64,000 bases of DNA, taken from NCBI RefSeq assembly GCF_013372285.1, contig NZ_CP054301.1, forward strand, positions 1,412,001 to 1,476,000, given 5' to 3'. Source of the DNA: Marinomonas primoryensis. Lineage in GTDB: Bacteria; Pseudomonadota; Gammaproteobacteria; Pseudomonadales; Marinomonadaceae. Shown here one piece after another: positions 57,125 through 64,000 of this stretch (its first letter is position 1; each line of letters begins with the position of its first letter). The translations under genes were made by a program, and so were the position numbers. The notes below the pieces were generated by a model. That model saw only the letters and a list, made by a program, of their open reading frames with translations, did no database searches and had not been told where the DNA came from.

Positions 57125-58096
57125 ATGAATATACCCAGCTTATCCATGGCGTCATTAAAAGAAAGAATCGCCAGCTTTTCGCTAAAAAGTGTATTACTTC
57201 CTCTTTTTGGAATTTTAGTGTTTGTTTTGCTGTGGCAAGCCGGAGCGAGCCGAGTTCACACTTCTTTAGGTGAGTTTCCTGGGCCAACTGTTGTATACGA
57301 GCAATGGAACAGTCTGGTCGCTGAACATCAAAATGAGCGGATAAAAGAAGATAAGTTTTACGAACGTCAAGAAAAGCGTATTGAAGTTCGACAAGTAAAA
57401 GATCCTAGCTACGAAGGTAGATTAATAGATTACACGGGTAAACCGACGTTTTTTGACCAAATATTCACCAGCTTATATACCGTACTAGCTGGTTTTGGTT
57501 TAGCCAGTTTCATTGCTATTCCACTGGGCATTTTGATCGGTTTGAATAGCTCGGTATACAGTGCGCTTAATCCAGTAATTCAAGTTTTCAAACCGGTTTC
57601 TCCGCTCGCTTGGTTGCCTTTGGTCACTATGGTGGTGAGCGCTAGTTATGTCTCAGATGACCCGATGTTCTCCAAATCCTTTTTGACTTCGATGTTTACC
57701 GTGACCTTGTGTTGTATGTGGCCAACGCTGATTAACACGGCCGTTGGTGTGGCTGCGGTTGAAAAAGATTTACTGAATGTATCAAAAGTTTTGCGGCTTG
57801 GTTGGGTCACTCATGTTATTAAGATCGTCATTCCATCTGCTATCCCTCTTATGTTCACCGGTCTACGGTTGTCACTGGGTATTGCTTGGATGGTATTGAT
57901 TGCGGCCGAAATGCTGGCGCAAAACCCGGGGCTGGGAAAGTTTGTTTGGGATGAGTTTCAAAATGGTAGTTCTGACTCTTTAGGACGAATCATGGTGGCG
58001 GTGTTGATGATTGGTTTCATCGGTTTTTTATTGGATAGAGCGATGCTGATGGTTCAGCGCTTTGTCTCTTGGGATAAAACACAAGTGCTTCGTTAA
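57125..58096 (+). CDS. nrtB: Nitrate ABC transporter permease
   Basis: NrtB forms the membrane channel. The 323-aa protein has six predicted membrane segments and a periplasmic insertion of about 80 charged residues after the first one (ERIKEDKFYERQEKRIEVRQ region), common in proteobacterial NrtB. The EAA-type loop contacting the ATPase is in EKDLLNVSKVLRLG. I use the ATG at 57125, preceded by GAGAAAAG; TTG at 57107 has no ribosome site. Confidence 0.94.
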   Translation: MNIPSLSMASLKERIASFSLKSVLLPLFGILVFVLLWQAGASRVHTSLGEFPGPTVVYEQWNSLVAEHQNERIKEDKFYERQEKRIEVRQVKDPSYEGRLIDYTGKPTFFDQIFTSLYTVLAGFGLASFIAIPLGILIGLNSSVYSALNPVIQVFKPVSPLAWLPLVTMVVSASYVSDDPMFSKSFLTSMFTVTLCCMWPTLINTAVGVAAVEKDLLNVSKVLRLGWVTHVIKIVIPSAIPLMFTGLRLSLGIAWMVLIAAEMLAQNPGLGKFVWDEFQNGSSDSLGRIMVAVLMIGFIGFLLDRAMLMVQRFVSWDKTQVLR

Positions 58097-58153
58097 ATAG
58101 AAATACGTTAATTAGAAACAGATCAAATAGAAATAGAGACATTGGAGAATAGC

Positions 58154-58999
58154 ATGGCAACACATCTAGACATTAGTAAAGTTTCTATCGAATTTCCAAC
58201 CGCGAAAGGCTCGTTTAAAGCGTTGGATAGCGTCAGTCTGAAAATTGCGAAAGGTGAAATTGTTTCTCTTATCGGCCACTCAGGTTGTGGTAAATCGACG
58301 GTGCTTAATATTGTCGCCGGCCTTTACGACGCGACGGAAGGCGGCGTGTTGTTGGATGGGAAAGAGGTGAAAGGACCGGGGCCTGAGAGGGCGGTTGTTT
58401 TTCAGAATCATTCATTGCTGCCTTGGTTAACGTCTTACCAAAATGTTGAACTGGCGGTAAAGCAGGTTTTTAAAAAAACCAAGTCTAAAAAAGAAATGCA
58501 CGACTGGATCATGCACAACCTAGAGCTTGTACATATGACTCATGCGGCGGATAAGCGTCCTGATGAAATATCAGGCGGAATGAAGCAACGTGTCGGTATT
58601 GCTCGCGCTTTGGCGATGGAGCCTAGTGTACTTTTGATGGATGAGCCTTTTGGTGCACTGGATGCACTGACTCGAGCTCATCTTCAAGACTCCTTGATGG
58701 AAATTCAAAAAGACCTCAATAACACCGTCATTATGATTACGCACGACGTAGATGAAGCGGTATTACTGTCGGATCGTATTGTGATGATGACAAACGGCCC
58801 AGAGGCAACCATAGGCGAGATTCTTCAAGTGGACTTAGAGCGTCCTCGTGATCGTTTAGCGCTTGCGAACGATCCTAAATACGTGAATTACCGAGCGCAA
58901 GTGTTGACCTTTTTGTACGAAAAACAGCGCAAAGTAGAGCCTATCGTCGCGGTTAAGAATAAAAAACCAGCCACCAATGCTCATGTCGCGAATGCTTAA
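58154..58999 (+). CDS. nrtC: Nitrate ABC transporter ATP-binding protein
   Basis: This ATPase drives nitrate uptake. The 281-aa protein has Walker A GHSGCGKST, a Q-loop QNHSLLPWL, signature SGGMKQRVGIARAL and Walker B LLMDEPFGALD. It is a single-domain ATPase like NrtD/SsuB, without the extra regulatory domain of cyanobacterial NrtC. GGAGA precedes the ATG at 58154. The next gene begins inside its last codons. Confidence 0.94.
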   Translation: MATHLDISKVSIEFPTAKGSFKALDSVSLKIAKGEIVSLIGHSGCGKSTVLNIVAGLYDATEGGVLLDGKEVKGPGPERAVVFQNHSLLPWLTSYQNVELAVKQVFKKTKSKKEMHDWIMHNLELVHMTHAADKRPDEISGGMKQRVGIARALAMEPSVLLMDEPFGALDALTRAHLQDSLMEIQKDLNNTVIMITHDVDEAVLLSDRIVMMTNGPEATIGEILQVDLERPRDRLALANDPKYVNYRAQVLTFLYEKQRKVEPIVAVKNKKPATNAHVANA

Positions 59000-60233
59000 G
59001 CAAATGAAGCCATCAAGTCGCGTTCGCATCGTTATTGTTGGCGCCGGAATGGCGGGCAGTAAACTGGCGAATGATTTGCTGCAAACGCCCAATACCCATC
59101 ATTCAATCACCTTGATAGGTGAAGAGTCTCAAGTGGGCTATAACCGCATTATGTTGTCTTCACTGTTGGCGAACGATATTTCTGATGCAGAAATGCCGTT
59201 GGTCAGCACCGATAAAATGCGTGTTGGTGGTGTGCATATTATTTCTGGTGATCCGGTTATTGGTATGGACCTTGAAACAAAAGAACTACGTTTGGCCAGC
59301 GGCCAAAGTGTGACTTATGACCAGTTAATTTTCGCCACCGGTTCGCGGGCCAAGATGCTACCGATAGAAGGTGCGTCTGCGCCGAATGTTATGGGTTTTC
59401 GTACTTGGCAAGATGTTGATGTGATGACGGCGCTTAAAGGTTGTCAGTCAGTGTGCGTGATTGGCGGTGGGCTTTTAGGCTTAGAAGCCGCGGTTGGTTT
59501 GGTTAAGCGCGGCCATAAAGTCACTGTATTTCATCGATCAAATTGGTTGCTGAATCGTCAACTGGACGCTGAATCTGCTCAACTCTTACAAAACCGGCTC
59601 GAAGAAATGGGTGTCCAATTTCAATTAGGTGAATCACCGTCGGCATTTTTACAGTCAAAAACTGGATTGGTTACGCATGTGGTTTGCCAAAGCGGTGAGC
59701 ACATGCCAGTGGATTTGGTGGTGATGGCCGCAGGGATTTCACCTGAAGTTCGTTTGGCAAAAGAGGCCGGGATAGACGTTAATCAAGCCATTGTTGTCGA
59801 CGAAAAAATGAAGACGTCTCATCCTGATATTTTTGCATTGGGGGAATGTTGTGAGTTTGAACAGCAAACGTTTGGTTTGGTTGCGCCAATTTGGACACAG
59901 ATCAAAGTGCTAATAACGGTATTAAGTGGTGAAGATTGTTGTTTTGTTATTGAGCCAACACCCACCAAGTTAAAAGTATCTGGAGTGAATCTTTTTTCAG
60001 TCGGAAAAATTCAACCTTCTCAAGATGATGACTGCATTTTTTTCAAAGATGTGGCAGCAAACCATTACCGCAAACTGGTGGTCAACGACGGCTTACTGGT
60101 TGGGGTTATTCTTTATGGCAACGTCGCCGATGGGAGCTGGTATTTCCAGCTTATTCAAAATAAGACCAATGTCTCTGACATGCTTGAATTACTGGTTTTT
60201 GGTGAGGCGTATTGTCGTCCAAAAGTAGCCTGA
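58977..60233 (+). CDS. NAD(P)/FAD-dependent oxidoreductase of the nitrate cluster
   Basis: This 418-aa protein resembles the N-terminal FAD/NAD part of NirB and NasB: FAD loop VIVGAGMAGSKLANDLL, a YNRIMLSSLLA segment like the NirB YDRVHLS block, NAD loop CVIGGGLLGLEAAVGLVKRGH, and the second FAD motif FALGECCEF. It lacks Fe-S and siroheme motifs. I infer that it hands electrons to NasA or its partners; ferredoxin or rubredoxin reduction is equally possible. Four in-frame ATGs (58977, 58983, 58992, 59004) could be the start; the first overlaps nrtC by 23 bp. Confidence 0.82.
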   Translation: MLMSRMLKQMKPSSRVRIVIVGAGMAGSKLANDLLQTPNTHHSITLIGEESQVGYNRIMLSSLLANDISDAEMPLVSTDKMRVGGVHIISGDPVIGMDLETKELRLASGQSVTYDQLIFATGSRAKMLPIEGASAPNVMGFRTWQDVDVMTALKGCQSVCVIGGGLLGLEAAVGLVKRGHKVTVFHRSNWLLNRQLDAESAQLLQNRLEEMGVQFQLGESPSAFLQSKTGLVTHVVCQSGEHMPVDLVVMAAGISPEVRLAKEAGIDVNQAIVVDEKMKTSHPDIFALGECCEFEQQTFGLVAPIWTQIKVLITVLSGEDCCFVIEPTPTKLKVSGVNLFSVGKIQPSQDDDCIFFKDVAANHYRKLVVNDGLLVGVILYGNVADGSWYFQLIQNKTNVSDMLELLVFGEAYCRPKVA

Positions 60234-60279
60234 TAAGCAGATTTAGACGTTGCTAGTTAAACAAGTAAGGGGAAACACG

Positions 60280-62838
60280 ATGACTTCTAATAAACCTTTA
60301 TCAACGATCAAACCACATCTTGTTGTGGTGGGTAATGGCATGGTTGGCCATCATTTTGTCGAGCAGGTCATCGCTCAAGGTGGTCATGAAAACTTTCAGA
60401 TCACCGTTTTTGGTGAAGAGCCGCATTTAGCGTATGACCGTGTGCACCTTAGTGAATATTTCACCGGCAAAGGCGCAGCGGATTTAGCGATGACGGATGG
60501 CTCATTGTACGACGACAATGGCGTTCGGTATTTCACTAATAGTTTGGTAACGCAGATTGATCGTGCTGCGAAGCTGCTTGTTTTGAAAAATGGTGAGACA
60601 TTGTCTTACGGTAAGCTTGTGCTTGCCACAGGGTCTTATCCTTTTGTTCCACCGATTCCTGGCCATAAACGTAACAATACCTTTGTTTACCGGACGCTTG
60701 AAGATCTGGATGCGATTAGGAATTGTGCGAAAACAGTGACGCGCGGTACGGTTGTTGGTGGTGGTCTGTTGGGTTTGGAAGCGGCAAATGCGCTCAAAAA
60801 TCTTGGTCTTGAAACCAGTGTGGTGGAGTTCGCACCACGCTTGATGCCAGTACAGTTAGATGAAAAGGGCGGAAGCGTCCTCAAAGGCATGATCGAAGGT
60901 TTGGATGTAAAGGTCTATACCGACACGGCGACACAAGACATTGTCGACGGTGAAACGGCTTTTCATCGTATGAATTTTGCAGACGGCACTCACCTTGAAA
61001 CGGATTTAATTTTGTTTTCTGCGGGTATTCGCCCTCAAGACGCATTGGCAAAACAATCGGGTTTAGAGATGGGCGAGCGTGGTGGTATCACCATTAATAA
61101 TCATTGTCAGACAAGCGATGAGGACATTTATTCTATCGGCGAGTGTGCGCTGTGGAATGGTCGAATTTATGGTCTAGTGGCGCCAGGTTACACCATGGCA
61201 AAAGCCGCTGCAGGGCATTTGTTAGGCACGGAAAGTTTGTCTTTCACTGGTGCAGATATGAGTACCAAGCTCAAACTACTTGGTTGTGATGTAGGTTCTG
61301 TCGGTGATGCTCATGCCCAAACACAAGGTTGTAAGGTGTTTGTATATCAAGATGAGATTAGCCAAAGCTATCGAAAAATGGTGGTGTCGGAAGATGGTAA
61401 AAAGTTATTAGGCGCAGTATTGGTTGGTGACAACAGCTATTACGATACGTTGTTGCAATATTATCTGAATGCCATTGATTTGCCAGCACAGGCTCAATCA
61501 TTAATTTTGCCTGCGATGGATGGTGCGCCAGTTGGATTGGGGGTGGATGCTTTACCTGCGACGGCGTCTATTTGTAGTTGTCATAATGTCTCCAAGCAAG
61601 ACATCAGTGACGCCGTGTGCAACGGGGCTTTGTCTGTTGGCGATGTGAAAGGTGTTACCAAAGCCGCAACGGGCTGTGGTGGTTGTGCGGCGTTATTGAA
61701 AAAAGTCGTCGATAACGAATTACTGGCGTTGGGTGTGGAAGTAAGTACTGATATTTGTGAGCACTTTGCCTACACGCGCCAAGATTTATACAACATGGTG
61801 AAAATCGAAGAAATTAAAAGCTTTGATCGCTTATTAGAGACTCACGGTAAAGGCCACGGTTGTGAAATTTGTAAGCCAGCGGTGGGGTCTATTTTAGCCA
61901 GTGTTTGGAATGATTATGTTCTGAAAAAAGAACATATCAGCTTGCAGGACACCAATGATCGTTTCTTAGCGAACATGCAAAAAGACGGAACCTATTCGAT
62001 TGTTCCTCGTATTCCTGGAGGGGAAATCACCCCTGATAGGCTGATTGTATTAGGTGAAGTGGCGAAAGAATACGCGCTTTATACCAAGGTGACAGGTGGT
62101 CAGCGTATTGATTTGTTTGGTGCAACATTAGCTCAGCTGCCAGAAATCTGGGAGAAGTTAATCGCTGCTGGTTTTGAAACAGGCCAGGCTTACGGTAAGT
62201 CATTGCGTACGGTGAAATCCTGTGTTGGTAGTACTTGGTGTCGTTATGGTGTTAACGACAGCATGAAAATGGCGATTGATCTTGAGAACCGTTATAAAGG
62301 TTTACGTTCACCTCATAAAATAAAATTTGCCGTATCAGGTTGTACTCGAGAATGTGCAGAGGCGCAGAGCAAAGATATTGGTGTGATTGCAACAGAAGGT
62401 GGTTGGAATTTATATGTCTGTGGTAATGGTGGTATGAAGCCTCGTCACGGTGATTTATTTGCCACTGATTTAGACGATGAAACCTTAGTAAAATACATTG
62501 ACCGTGTGCTGATGTTTTATACAAAAACCGCAGATCGCTTACAGCGAACATCGGTATGGATGGATGGTTTAGAGGGTGGTTTAGCGTATTTAAAAGACGT
62601 TGTTATTAATGACAAACTTGGCTTATGCGATGAGTTGGAAGCGCGGATGGAACATATTGTTGATACTTTCCAATGTGAATGGAAAACCACCTTAGAGGAT
62701 CCAGAAGCACTCAAAACCTTTCGTCAGTTTGTTAACTATGAAGGGGTTGATACCAACGTGGTCTTTGTCGAAGAGCGAAACCAGATGCGCCCAGCAACAG
62801 ATCTTGAAAAACAGCAACTCATTGCTAAGGCGGGGTAA
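60280..62838 (+). CDS. nirB: Assimilatory nitrite reductase large subunit
   Basis: NirB reduces nitrite to ammonium with NAD(P)H. The 852-aa protein has FAD and NAD domains (VVGNGMVGHHF; VVGGGLLGLEAAN), a Bfd-like [2Fe-2S] domain with C432, C434, C466 and C469, a second cysteine pair region, and the siroheme/[4Fe-4S] domain with C648, C654, C688 and C692 (SCVGSTWC and GCTREC). AAGGGGA points to the ATG at 60280 rather than the TTG at 60250. nirD follows after 4 bp. Confidence 0.96.
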   Translation: MTSNKPLSTIKPHLVVVGNGMVGHHFVEQVIAQGGHENFQITVFGEEPHLAYDRVHLSEYFTGKGAADLAMTDGSLYDDNGVRYFTNSLVTQIDRAAKLLVLKNGETLSYGKLVLATGSYPFVPPIPGHKRNNTFVYRTLEDLDAIRNCAKTVTRGTVVGGGLLGLEAANALKNLGLETSVVEFAPRLMPVQLDEKGGSVLKGMIEGLDVKVYTDTATQDIVDGETAFHRMNFADGTHLETDLILFSAGIRPQDALAKQSGLEMGERGGITINNHCQTSDEDIYSIGECALWNGRIYGLVAPGYTMAKAAAGHLLGTESLSFTGADMSTKLKLLGCDVGSVGDAHAQTQGCKVFVYQDEISQSYRKMVVSEDGKKLLGAVLVGDNSYYDTLLQYYLNAIDLPAQAQSLILPAMDGAPVGLGVDALPATASICSCHNVSKQDISDAVCNGALSVGDVKGVTKAATGCGGCAALLKKVVDNELLALGVEVSTDICEHFAYTRQDLYNMVKIEEIKSFDRLLETHGKGHGCEICKPAVGSILASVWNDYVLKKEHISLQDTNDRFLANMQKDGTYSIVPRIPGGEITPDRLIVLGEVAKEYALYTKVTGGQRIDLFGATLAQLPEIWEKLIAAGFETGQAYGKSLRTVKSCVGSTWCRYGVNDSMKMAIDLENRYKGLRSPHKIKFAVSGCTRECAEAQSKDIGVIATEGGWNLYVCGNGGMKPRHGDLFATDLDDETLVKYIDRVLMFYTKTADRLQRTSVWMDGLEGGLAYLKDVVINDKLGLCDELEARMEHIVDTFQCEWKTTLEDPEALKTFRQFVNYEGVDTNVVFVEERNQMRPATDLEKQQLIAKAG

Positions 62839-62842
62839 TAAA

Positions 62843-63175
62843 ATGACGATGCAGTGGAAATTAGTGTGTAAGCAAAGCGACCTTGTTGTGGGCGCTGGTG
62901 TGGCGGCCATGGTGAATGGTGAACAAATAGCGTTGTTTTATGTACCCGAATCGGAAAAAAAGGTCTTTGCAATTGGAAACTGGGATCCGATAGGAAAAGC
63001 CAACGTAATGTCGAGAGGTCTCGTTGCCCACCTTCAAAATGAATGGGTGGTCGCGAGCCCTTTGTACAAACAGCACTTTGTATTGGCATCGGGCCAATGT
63101 ATTGAAGAAAACATCAAAGTGCCTCACTGGTCTGCTAAATTAGAAGATGACAATTTATACATTGCGCTGAATTAA
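62843..63175 (+). CDS. nirD: Nitrite reductase small subunit
   Basis: NirD is the Rieske-like partner of NirB. The 110-aa protein has the family fold (WKLVCKQSDLVVGAGVAAMV, IALFYVPE, FAIGNWDPIGKANVMSRGL, VASPLYKQHFVLASGQC) but, as is usual for NirD, lacks the Rieske cysteine/histidine ligands. I use the ATG at 62843, right after nirB; longer readings extend into nirB. Confidence 0.94.
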   Translation: MTMQWKLVCKQSDLVVGAGVAAMVNGEQIALFYVPESEKKVFAIGNWDPIGKANVMSRGLVAHLQNEWVVASPLYKQHFVLASGQCIEENIKVPHWSAKLEDDNLYIALN

Positions 63176-63215
63176 ATATTAATGCCAAAAAATACGTGCA
63201 CTTAAGTGATTGCTT

Positions 63216-63232
63216 TGCTCTATATAGGTGCG
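63216..63232 (+). promoter_or_regulatory. Possible NtrC site upstream of nasA
   Basis: TGCTCTATATAGGTGCG matches 9 of 12 fixed bases of the NtrC consensus TGCACC-N5-GGTGCA and lies about 125 bases before the predicted sigma-54 start, a normal enhancer distance. Confidence 0.45.
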
Positions 63233-63323
63233 TTTTTACCTAATGTGTCATTGGTTTTTTTTGATAGCTTGTCCTAACGCCTTTAATAGCGGTGAACGAT
63301 GAGGTTTGTATGAATTTTTCAAG

Positions 63324-63340
63324 TTGGCTCACTTATTGCT
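63324..63340 (+). promoter_or_regulatory. Sigma-54 promoter of nasA
   Basis: TTGGCTC and TTGCT with exact GG-N10-GC spacing (63326-63327 and 63338-63339) predict a start near 63351. The 309-bp gap between nirD and nasA is otherwise filled by the NtrC-like site and the leader. Confidence 0.78.
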
Positions 63341-63363
63341 TTTATAATATTAACTGATGCACC

Positions 63364-63421
63364 GTAAACCGACGATGGCTTACACATAAAGCAGTCAGAT
63401 ATTACAAAAGGCAACGAGGCC
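63364..63421 (+). promoter_or_regulatory. Possible ANTAR hairpins in the nasA leader
   Basis: Hairpin 1 (63364-63383) has arms GTAAACC/GGCTTAC with one A-C mismatch and hexaloop GACGAT, which has G at position 4 but not A at position 1. Hairpin 2 (63410-63421) has only a 3-bp stem GGC/GCC but a consensus hexaloop AACGAG, and its 3' arm overlaps the terminator stem, so the two would exclude each other. Weaker than the nrtA leader. Confidence 0.45.
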
Positions 63422-63458
63422 CAATCGCTTTTCTAGGAAAGCGATTGGGCCTTTTTTT
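63417..63458 (+). terminator. Leader terminator before nasA
   Basis: A perfect 15-bp stem (63417-63431 with 63438-63452) ends in seven T residues, 26 bases before the nasA start. As in the nrtA leader it should act as an attenuator. Confidence 0.88.
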
Positions 63459-63484
63459 GTTTTTTAAAAGCGTGAGGAAGGTCC

Positions 63485-64000
63485 ATGACAGCAACGATCG
63501 GAAAAACGACCTGTCCATATTGTGGTGTGGGATGTGGTGTTAATTTAACGATTCCAAACTCGTCAACGGAATCTGTGCCACCAGTCTCCGGTGATTTAGA
63601 TCATCCGGCCAACTTTGGTCGCCTTTGTGTTAAAGGTAGTAGTCTTGCTCAAACGCTGCAATCGGATGATCGTCTTTTGACGCCCATTGTTAAGGGGGAA
63701 TCTGTCTCTTGGGAGTCGGCTGTAGGCACGGTTAGCGATAAAATTGCACAAGTTGTGCAAGATCACGGACCGGATGCGTTCGCTTTTTATCTTTCTGGCC
63801 AGATCCTAACGGAAGACTATTATGTCGCGAATAAATTAGCGAAAGGTTTTATCGGTACCGCCAATGTGGATACCAACTCTCGTTTGTGTATGGCGTCTGC
63901 CGTGGTGGGTTACAAACGAGCGTTTGGCTCTGACACCGTGCCTTGTAACTATGAGGATTTAGAACTGTGTGATTTATTGATCTTGGTTGGATCAAATGCG
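63485..64000 (+). CDS. nasA: Assimilatory nitrate reductase catalytic subunit (5' part)
   Basis: Only the first 172 codons are present; the gene runs off the window end. The N-terminal [4Fe-4S] ligands are C10, C13 and C17 (CPYCGVGC) and C48 (GRLCVKG), followed by molybdopterin-domain sequence (GQILTEDYYVANKLAKGF, NVDTNSRLCMAS). This is the bis-MGD enzyme that reduces nitrate to nitrite in the cytosol. GGAAGG precedes the ATG. Confidence 0.94.
   Translation, partial: MTATIGKTTCPYCGVGCGVNLTIPNSSTESVPPVSGDLDHPANFGRLCVKGSSLAQTLQSDDRLLTPIVKGESVSWESAVGTVSDKIAQVVQDHGPDAFAFYLSGQILTEDYYVANKLAKGFIGTANVDTNSRLCMASAVVGYKRAFGSDTVPCNYEDLELCDLLILVGSNA

Overview
The window looks like about 64 kb of a marine gammaproteobacterial chromosome (Oceanospirillales; most like Marinomonas by protein sequence and gene order, an inference from memory of the families rather than a search). 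Almost all genes have clear housekeeping or metabolic identities, GC is moderate, spacing is tight, and I see no insertion sequence, prophage, CRISPR array, tRNA or rRNA.

Layout. 1-11 kb: YihG-type acyltransferase, aminotransferase, YeeN-type YebC protein, DUF1289 protein, glycosyltransferase, FabV enoyl-ACP reductase, an unknown exported protein, a pitrilysin-type M16 protease, then an SDR and ubiG on the minus strand. 11.7-21.5 kb: gyrA-serC-pheA-tyrA/aroA-cmk-rpsA, the Pseudomonas-type aromatic/nucleotide/translation block but without hisC, ihfB or (beside ubiG) mupP. The aroA half of the fused tyrA-aroA gene is in frame but has lost most EPSP-synthase signature residues, which is the most surprising protein-level observation. 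21.6-33.6 kb: trmO and a small unknown gene, then proA-nadD-rsfS-rlmH-mrdA-rodA-mltB-rlpA-dacA-ybeD-lipB-lipA (proline, NAD, ribosome, cell-wall elongation, lipoate). 33.8-37.8 kb: speA and aguB for polyamines, a 331-bp gap that carries a convincing minus-strand small-RNA candidate, and a fusion of an antibiotic-biosynthesis-monooxygenase-like domain with a RimJ-type acetyltransferase. 38-46 kb: parC, a two-subunit bacterioferritin with bfd behind a Fur-type promoter, a DsbA/FrnE-like protein, a Tag-like glycosylase, pdxJ, a DTW-domain protein and a DUF1244 protein. 45.7-53.3 kb: the Lap biofilm-adhesin control and export system (lapG, lapD, lapB, lapC) plus an atypical LuxR-type regulator; the adhesin LapA and outer-membrane LapE are not here. 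53.5-64 kb: nitrate assimilation, nasT-nasS, nrtABC, an FAD oxidoreductase, nirB-nirD and the start of nasA, cut by the window end.

The nitrate region reads as one regulatory circuit. Three sites with correct GG-N10-GC spacing for sigma-54 promoters precede nasT, nrtA and nasA. The nrtA leader has two hairpins with hexaloops of the ANTAR type (A at position 1, G at position 4) followed by an intrinsic terminator, so NasT released from NasS when nitrate is present would prevent termination. The nasA leader has a similar but less perfect arrangement. Nitrogen limitation (NtrC/sigma-54) would set initiation, and nitrate (NasS/NasT) would set read-through. The cluster then imports nitrate (NrtABC), reduces it to nitrite (NasA) and reduces nitrite to ammonium (NirBD).
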